From Streptomyces decoyicus (GTDB taxonomy: Bacteria > Actinomycetota > Actinomycetes > Streptomycetales > Streptomycetaceae): a DNA stretch of 64,000 nt. Made by a program: the position numbers and the translations under genes. The stretch spans positions 124,001-188,000 of the forward strand of contig NZ_CP082301.1 of the NCBI RefSeq assembly GCF_019880305.1. Reading direction: 5' to 3'. The first letter of the stretch is position 1, and the number at the start of each line of letters is the position of its first letter. Below the pieces are notes generated by a model. It did no database searches. It had not been told where the DNA came from and worked only from the letters and a program-made list of their open reading frames with translations. Of this stretch, positions 60,540 through 64,000 are shown piece after piece.

Positions 60540-61280
60540 GATCCCACTGCTGAAGCGCCCCGCCCGCCGACACCCTGTGCACGAGGACACCGGTATCTCC
60601 GGACCGGCTCTGTCACCACCCATCGCAGCCACGACGAGGAGCCCGGGGTCGGCTGCGCGGCTGAGGGCGCCTCCCCGGCAGACCCTGAGTGCCGCCCGCA
60701 GAGACACCGGCCTTGTTCCCGTGGTGTCCGCCGTTCGCGCCGTTGGCCCAGTAGCCGCTGTCGCCACCGGTGCCGGCGGGCGGGACCGTGGCGTCGCGGG
60801 AGGCGCCACCGGGGGCCGTGAGCAGCTGCCGCTCGTTCGCCTGGCGGCATGCGAGGGCAACGGAGGTAGTTCCGCCGTCGTGTGGGGGGGTGCCGGCCGG
60901 TCCAGGGCTCCGCTGCCGCCGCCCAGGCCGCCGCCCCACGCCGAGACCGTGATCTTGGTGACCTTGTCGGGCACAAGGAAGCTGTACGCGCCGGGCTGGT
61001 CGTACACCTTGCGCTTCTCGCTTTTGTCGACCCGCCCGTCGGCGGCCTGGTAGCCGACATCGCGGGCCTTGCCGAAGACGCCGCCCAGCCCGCCACCGCC
61101 CTTGTCCGTGGCCAAATCGATGACGCCCCCGGCCAGCCTGTAGGAACCATCGCGGAACCGCTCGAACAGCGAGTCCTCGGTAAACGTGGCGTCACCAAGC
61201 ACCGACGGCCGTGCACCCGAGCACGTGCTGATGTCGTGATTCCCATGCGGGAAGTCCCGGTCACCCGAACCGGCACACTT
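60540..61280 (-). pseudogene. Decayed glycine-rich exported protein
   Basis: Leftward, one frame reads ATFTEDSLFERFRDGSYRLA, GVIDLATDKGGGGLGG and KRKVYDQPGAYSFLVPDKVT KITVSAWGGGLGGG; after a shift near 60910 the glycine-rich part continues as GTPPHDGGTTSVALACRQAN and GTGGDSGYWANGANGGHHGN. QPGAYSFLVPDKVTKITV-x-x-WG-G is the start of the PRRP-like glycine-rich domain of secreted bacterial proteins. At least one frameshift; no convincing signal peptide remains. Confidence 0.5.
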
Positions 61281-61366
61281 GATGACTGGACGCATCGAAT
61301 GCAACCGCTCTCCGACCGGCCGCAGCGGGCGCTGTTCACATCGAACGAGAGACCAGGCAAGGTCGC

Positions 61367-61464
61367 TCACGAAATGTGTGGACCGTGCTCCTCAGTCGCT
61401 GCGTAGATGTCCACGGCAGTGCGACTGGGCCGAAGGCGACCGTGCCCTGTCAGAGCGATCGCAT
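61367..61464 (-). pseudogene. ku: Second ku scrap, N-terminal 30 codons with stop and frameshift
   Basis: From ATG 61464 the frame reads MRSL, TGA (where Ku has TGG), QGTVAFGPVALP, then after a one-base loss VDIYAATEEHGPHIS. This is the Ku N-terminus (MRSLWQGTVAFG...V-x-x-YAATE). About 25 bases upstream (CGATCGCATGGCTYCGACGGTACGCAC, with one difference) are shared with the ku fragment at 15557, so the two came from the same or paralogous loci. No further Ku sequence follows. Confidence 0.75.
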
Positions 61465-61788
61465 GGCTCCGACGGTACGCACGGCGCGGGCGGGACGCCG
61501 CCCTCCGCACCCGTCCGAGGGGCGGCGTCGGGCGCTGCCCCGGCCTGGCGCGGGTCATGCGATCCACCCGAGGCGGGATGGCGTGGCGTGCACACCGGGG
61601 CCCTGACCGCGGGACGAATCCGGTGGGCACGGTGACGTCCGGCCCGGCGAGTGCGCGAGTGCCTCCTGATCGCTCACCATGCCGCTCGCCTTCGATCAGC
61701 CGCCGCTGAGTACGAGCGAGCGGCAGTCGGTGGCGTAGGGCCGTCGTGATGGGGCCGCGGCATTAGGGCCCGTCCGATAGGTCGAGTC
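61465..61788. other. No confident gene
   Basis: Flank of the second ku scrap. Frames are Arg/Pro-rich with no ribosome-binding sites. Confidence 0.35.
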
Positions 61789-62259
61789 CTAGCGCAAGTC
61801 CAGCTCACCGACTGTTTGGCCTCCGCTGGTCTCACCCGTCAGGCGGAATCCGAGCCCGAGGTAGAAACCCTCGGGGCCGCCCGTGCCCGGATGCCAAGTG
61901 GTGGTCAGGCGGGTGCCGCCGCGACGGCGGATTTCAGCAGCAACGGACTCGACCGCGAAGCGACCGTAACCTCGACCCTGCTCACCATCTGCGATGTTGA
62001 GCCGCCAGAGACCGGAACGGATGTCGGTGCCTGTGCCGTCGCCCCTCCAGTCGATGTCGAAGAAGGCCATGAGGAAACCGACGGGACGGTCACCGTCAAG
62101 GATGAGGCGGGGCCAAGCTATGCCGGGATACACATATGCCTCGGCCAGAGATTTCACGACCGGCGCGACCAAGTGCTCCTGATCCAGACGAACCCGCAGA
62201 CCGATCGCTGCGTCGAAGTTGGCCGGGGTGATCTCCCGCAGACAGAGTGTGGTCGTCAT
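61789..62259 (-). CDS. GNAT-family N-acetyltransferase
   Basis: A 156-residue acetyltransferase: CLREITPANFDAAIGLRVRL, PGIAWPRLILDGDRPVGFLM AFFDID, LWRLNIADGEQGRGYGRFAV ESVAAEIRRRGGTRLTTTWH (motif A with Q-G-R-G-Y-G) and EGFYLGLGFRLTGE (motif B). The EITPANFDAAIGL start and FYLGLGF end place it near diamine/spermidine or aminoglycoside-type GNATs of Streptomyces. ATG 62259 has GGGTT upstream only. It lies beside an IS5 element but is intact. Confidence 0.85.
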   Translation of the reverse strand: MTTTLCLREITPANFDAAIGLRVRLDQEHLVAPVVKSLAEAYVYPGIAWPRLILDGDRPVGFLMAFFDIDWRGDGTGTDIRSGLWRLNIADGEQGRGYGRFAVESVAAEIRRRGGTRLTTTWHPGTGGPEGFYLGLGFRLTGETSGGQTVGELDLR

Positions 62260-62348
62260 GCAGGAACCCTAAGCCAGTCGATCAAGTGGACTCTGCGGAT
62301 GCGTCGTCGGACGCGGGAACCCTGCTCGATAGCTCGTATGCCCCGGGC

Positions 62349-63230
62349 TCAGGCTCGGAGCCAGAGCCGTATGGCTGCGGTGGTGACGGTTCCGTGGAAG
62401 ACGTAGGCCCGCTTGTCGTACCTGGTAGCTACCGCCCGAAACGTCTTCAGGGCGTTGATCGTCCGCTCAACTTCATTGCGGCGCCTGTATCTGTCCTTGT
62501 CGAAAGCGGTCGGGCGACCGCCGTTGCTGCCTCGGCGTCGACGGTTGGCCCGCTGATCCTTCGGCTCCGGGATGGTGTGCTTGATCTGGCGTCGCCGCAG
62601 GTAGCGACGGCTCCGGCGGGAACTGTATGCCTTGTCGCCGCCCAAGTGGTCGGGACGGGTGCGAGGGCGTCCGCCGCTCAGCCGCGGAACGCGGACGCAT
62701 TCTAGGACTGGGATGAGCTGTGGGGAATCGCCCCACTGGCCCGGCGTAATTAGGAACGCGAGGGGGCGGAGTCTTCCTTCACTGACCAGATGGATCTTGC
62801 AGGTGAGTCCGCCTCGGGAACGTCCCAGCGCCTCGTCGGGGCGGTGCTGAGCAGGCCGACCATGCCGGCCCGGAACGCGCGGTGCGGTCCTACGGGCGCC
62901 CGAGGCGTGCTGGTGGGCTCTGCACGAGGTCGAGTCCACACTGACCATGCTCCAGTCGATCCGGCCCTCCGCGTCGGCATCGGCCTGGAGAGCCTGCAGA
63001 ATCCGTTCCCATGTGCCGTCCGCCGACCAGCGGCGATGCCGGTCATACACCGTCTTCCACTTTCCGAACCGCGGCGGCAGGTCTCGCCAGGTGACACCGG
63101 TCCGCTGACGGAAGAGAATGCCGTTGAGCACCCTGCGGTGACTCTTCCAACGCCCGCCCCGCCCCACGTTCTTCGGCAGGTGTGGTTCCAACCGAGTCCA
63201 CTCTGTATCCGACAGATCGCCCCGCCTCAC
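62349..63230 (-). mobile_element. IS5-family insertion sequence: near-complete transposase gene
   Basis: A 293-residue transposase from GTG 63230. It contains LSDTEWTRLEPHLPKN, the N-terminal [39 protein letters not shown], then the DDE triad: Asp in [14 protein letters not shown], Asp in GGDKAYSSRRSRRYL and Glu in RRRNEVERTINALKTFRA. It ends AAIRLWLRA. The frame is unbroken, so it could be active. Terminal inverted repeats were not obvious within 100 bases of either side. Degenerate relatives lie at 40261, 42020 and 45040, so this group has moved repeatedly in the region. Confidence 0.9.
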
Positions 63231-63373
63231 GCAGGCCAGAACGACATGATCACTGCCCAGTCACACGAGCCATCAGACACTGCCTAGATGGCTGACATCG
63301 GCACCGTGGGCCGGGGCGGTGAAGGCGAGGGTGAGTGCGGCGTCGGCTGCTGCGATCCAGCGCCATGGTCGTC

Positions 63374-64000
63374 TCATGCATCGGGCTGGAGCCGGGGGGT
63401 GCGTCGGGAGATCCAGTAGCCGGCGCTGAGGAGGGCGAACCAGACCGCCCAGACGTACAGCGCCAGGCGGGTGTCGGCGTCCATCGCGATGAGGACGACG
63501 ACGAAGACGAGGACGGCGATGGCGATCCAGTTGGTGACCGGGGCTCCTGGCATGCGGAAGTCGGCGGCGGGCAGGAGTCCGGCGCGGGCCTTGGCCCGGT
63601 AGCGCAGGTGCGCGGCGAGAATCATGAACCAGGTCCACAGACCGGCGCACGTGCCGACCGAGGTGATGTAGACGAACGCCTTGTCCGGGGAAACGACGTT
63701 GACGATGAGCCCGATGCTCATGACCAGGGTGGACAGCACCAGTGCGGGCAGCGGGAGTTGGCGTCCGCTGAGCATGTTCATGGCGCCCGGGGCCTCGCCG
63801 TTGACGGCTAGGCCGCGCAGCATCCGGCCGGTGGAGTAGATGCCGGAGTTGCAGGAGGACAAGGCTGCGGTGAGGACGACGAAGTTCATGATTCCAGCGG
63901 CGCCGGGGATGCCGACCTTGGCGAAGACCTGCACGAAAGGGCTGACCCCGGGGGTGTACTCGGTCCAGCTGAAGACCGACAGCAGGACGATCAGCGCGCC
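63374..64000 (-). CDS. Amino-acid permease, C-terminal part
   Basis: The 209 residues before the right edge of the window belong to an APC-superfamily permease: WTEYTPGVSPF, FAKVGIPGAAGIMNFVVLTA ALSSCNSGIYSTGRMLRGLA (the conserved SSCNSGIYSTGRML segment of AnsP/GabP-type transporters), LVLSTLVMSIGLIVNVV, VTNWIAIAVLVFVVVLIAMD and WAVWFALLSAGYWISRR. Six helices are visible. The N-terminal half lies beyond the window. Substrate among asparagine, GABA, serine or aromatic acids cannot be decided here. Confidence 0.9.
   Translation of the reverse strand, partial: GALIVLLSVFSWTEYTPGVSPFVQVFAKVGIPGAAGIMNFVVLTAALSSCNSGIYSTGRMLRGLAVNGEAPGAMNMLSGRQLPLPALVLSTLVMSIGLIVNVVSPDKAFVYITSVGTCAGLWTWFMILAAHLRYRAKARAGLLPAADFRMPGAPVTNWIAIAVLVFVVVLIAMDADTRLALYVWAVWFALLSAGYWISRRTPRLQPDA

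Noticed and set aside
62349..63230. Terminal inverted repeats of the IS5 element
   Set aside because: I compared the two flanks and found no convincing match, so no element borders are claimed beyond the gene.

Overview
The window reads as chromosomal DNA of a Streptomyces or very close relative. GC content is very high, codon third positions are G/C rich, GTG starts are common and ribosome-binding sites are GGAGG-like. It carries families typical of the genus: a secreted microbial transglutaminase, an AfsR-like SARP regulator, a SigB/SigF-type sigma factor, a spore-associated protein A relative, choice-of-anchor C protein and many TetR/SDR pairs. No rRNA, tRNA, CRISPR array or replication origin was recognised. 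The density of broken genes and transposase debris suggests an accessory chromosome arm.

Layout. 1-4.7 kb: end of a membrane glycosyltransferase, then glycerol catabolism with intact glpK and a glpD that has lost its middle and carries a compensated frameshift, then a TerB-like protein. 4.7-6.5 kb: secreted transglutaminase and a small exported protein. 6.8-15 kb: SDR/TetR modules and a NAD(P)-binding protein divergent from a WHG-type TetR, embedded in Tn3, IS5 and resolvase remnants. 15-20 kb: a broken ku, a membrane protein, and a frameshifted exported protein with pore-former-like sequence. 20-27.3 kb: general-stress-type genes (DJ-1/PfpI, CBS, hemerythrin, VOC, an alpha/beta hydrolase, GNAT) plus a ligase fragment. 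27.3-31 kb: mostly debris and one TRIC-type channel. 31-36 kb: a flavin electron-transfer unit (ferric-reductase-like protein, FMN-binding protein, ApbE) divergent from a two-component system. 36-42 kb: GlxA-type AraC regulator, GAPDH, glucose-dehydrogenase-type SDR, and a TetR/quinone oxidoreductase pair with a clear operator. 43-45 kb: DUF4157 (eCIS core) protein with an unrecognised C-terminal domain. 45-50 kb: broken sapA-like gene, zinc-ribbon protein, exported choice-of-anchor C protein, and a sigma factor behind a SigB-type promoter. 50.8-54.3 kb: CtaG/DUF2243 membrane pair and stress-type small proteins, one interrupted by a single stop codon. 54.6-57 kb: a MITE-like element, prokaryotic metallothionein, and a two-gene cassette whose second member looks RelE-like. 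57.4-64 kb: large AfsR-like regulator, a decayed glycine-rich secreted protein, a second ku scrap, GNAT, one nearly complete IS5 transposase and the end of an amino-acid permease.

Two themes stand out. First, two independent ku scraps and an ATP-dependent ligase scrap show repeated decay of Ku/ligase end-joining genes. Second, many otherwise recognisable genes (vanZ-like, pore-former-like, sapA-like, PPOX, ornithine cyclodeaminase, ndh-like, glpD) carry one or two frameshifts, several in homopolymer or short tandem runs. This is either real decay or a sequencing-quality problem and must be settled before any of them is called a pseudogene. The best candidates for under-described biology are the DUF4157 protein, the pore-former-like exported protein, and the RelE-like cassette with its atypical partner.
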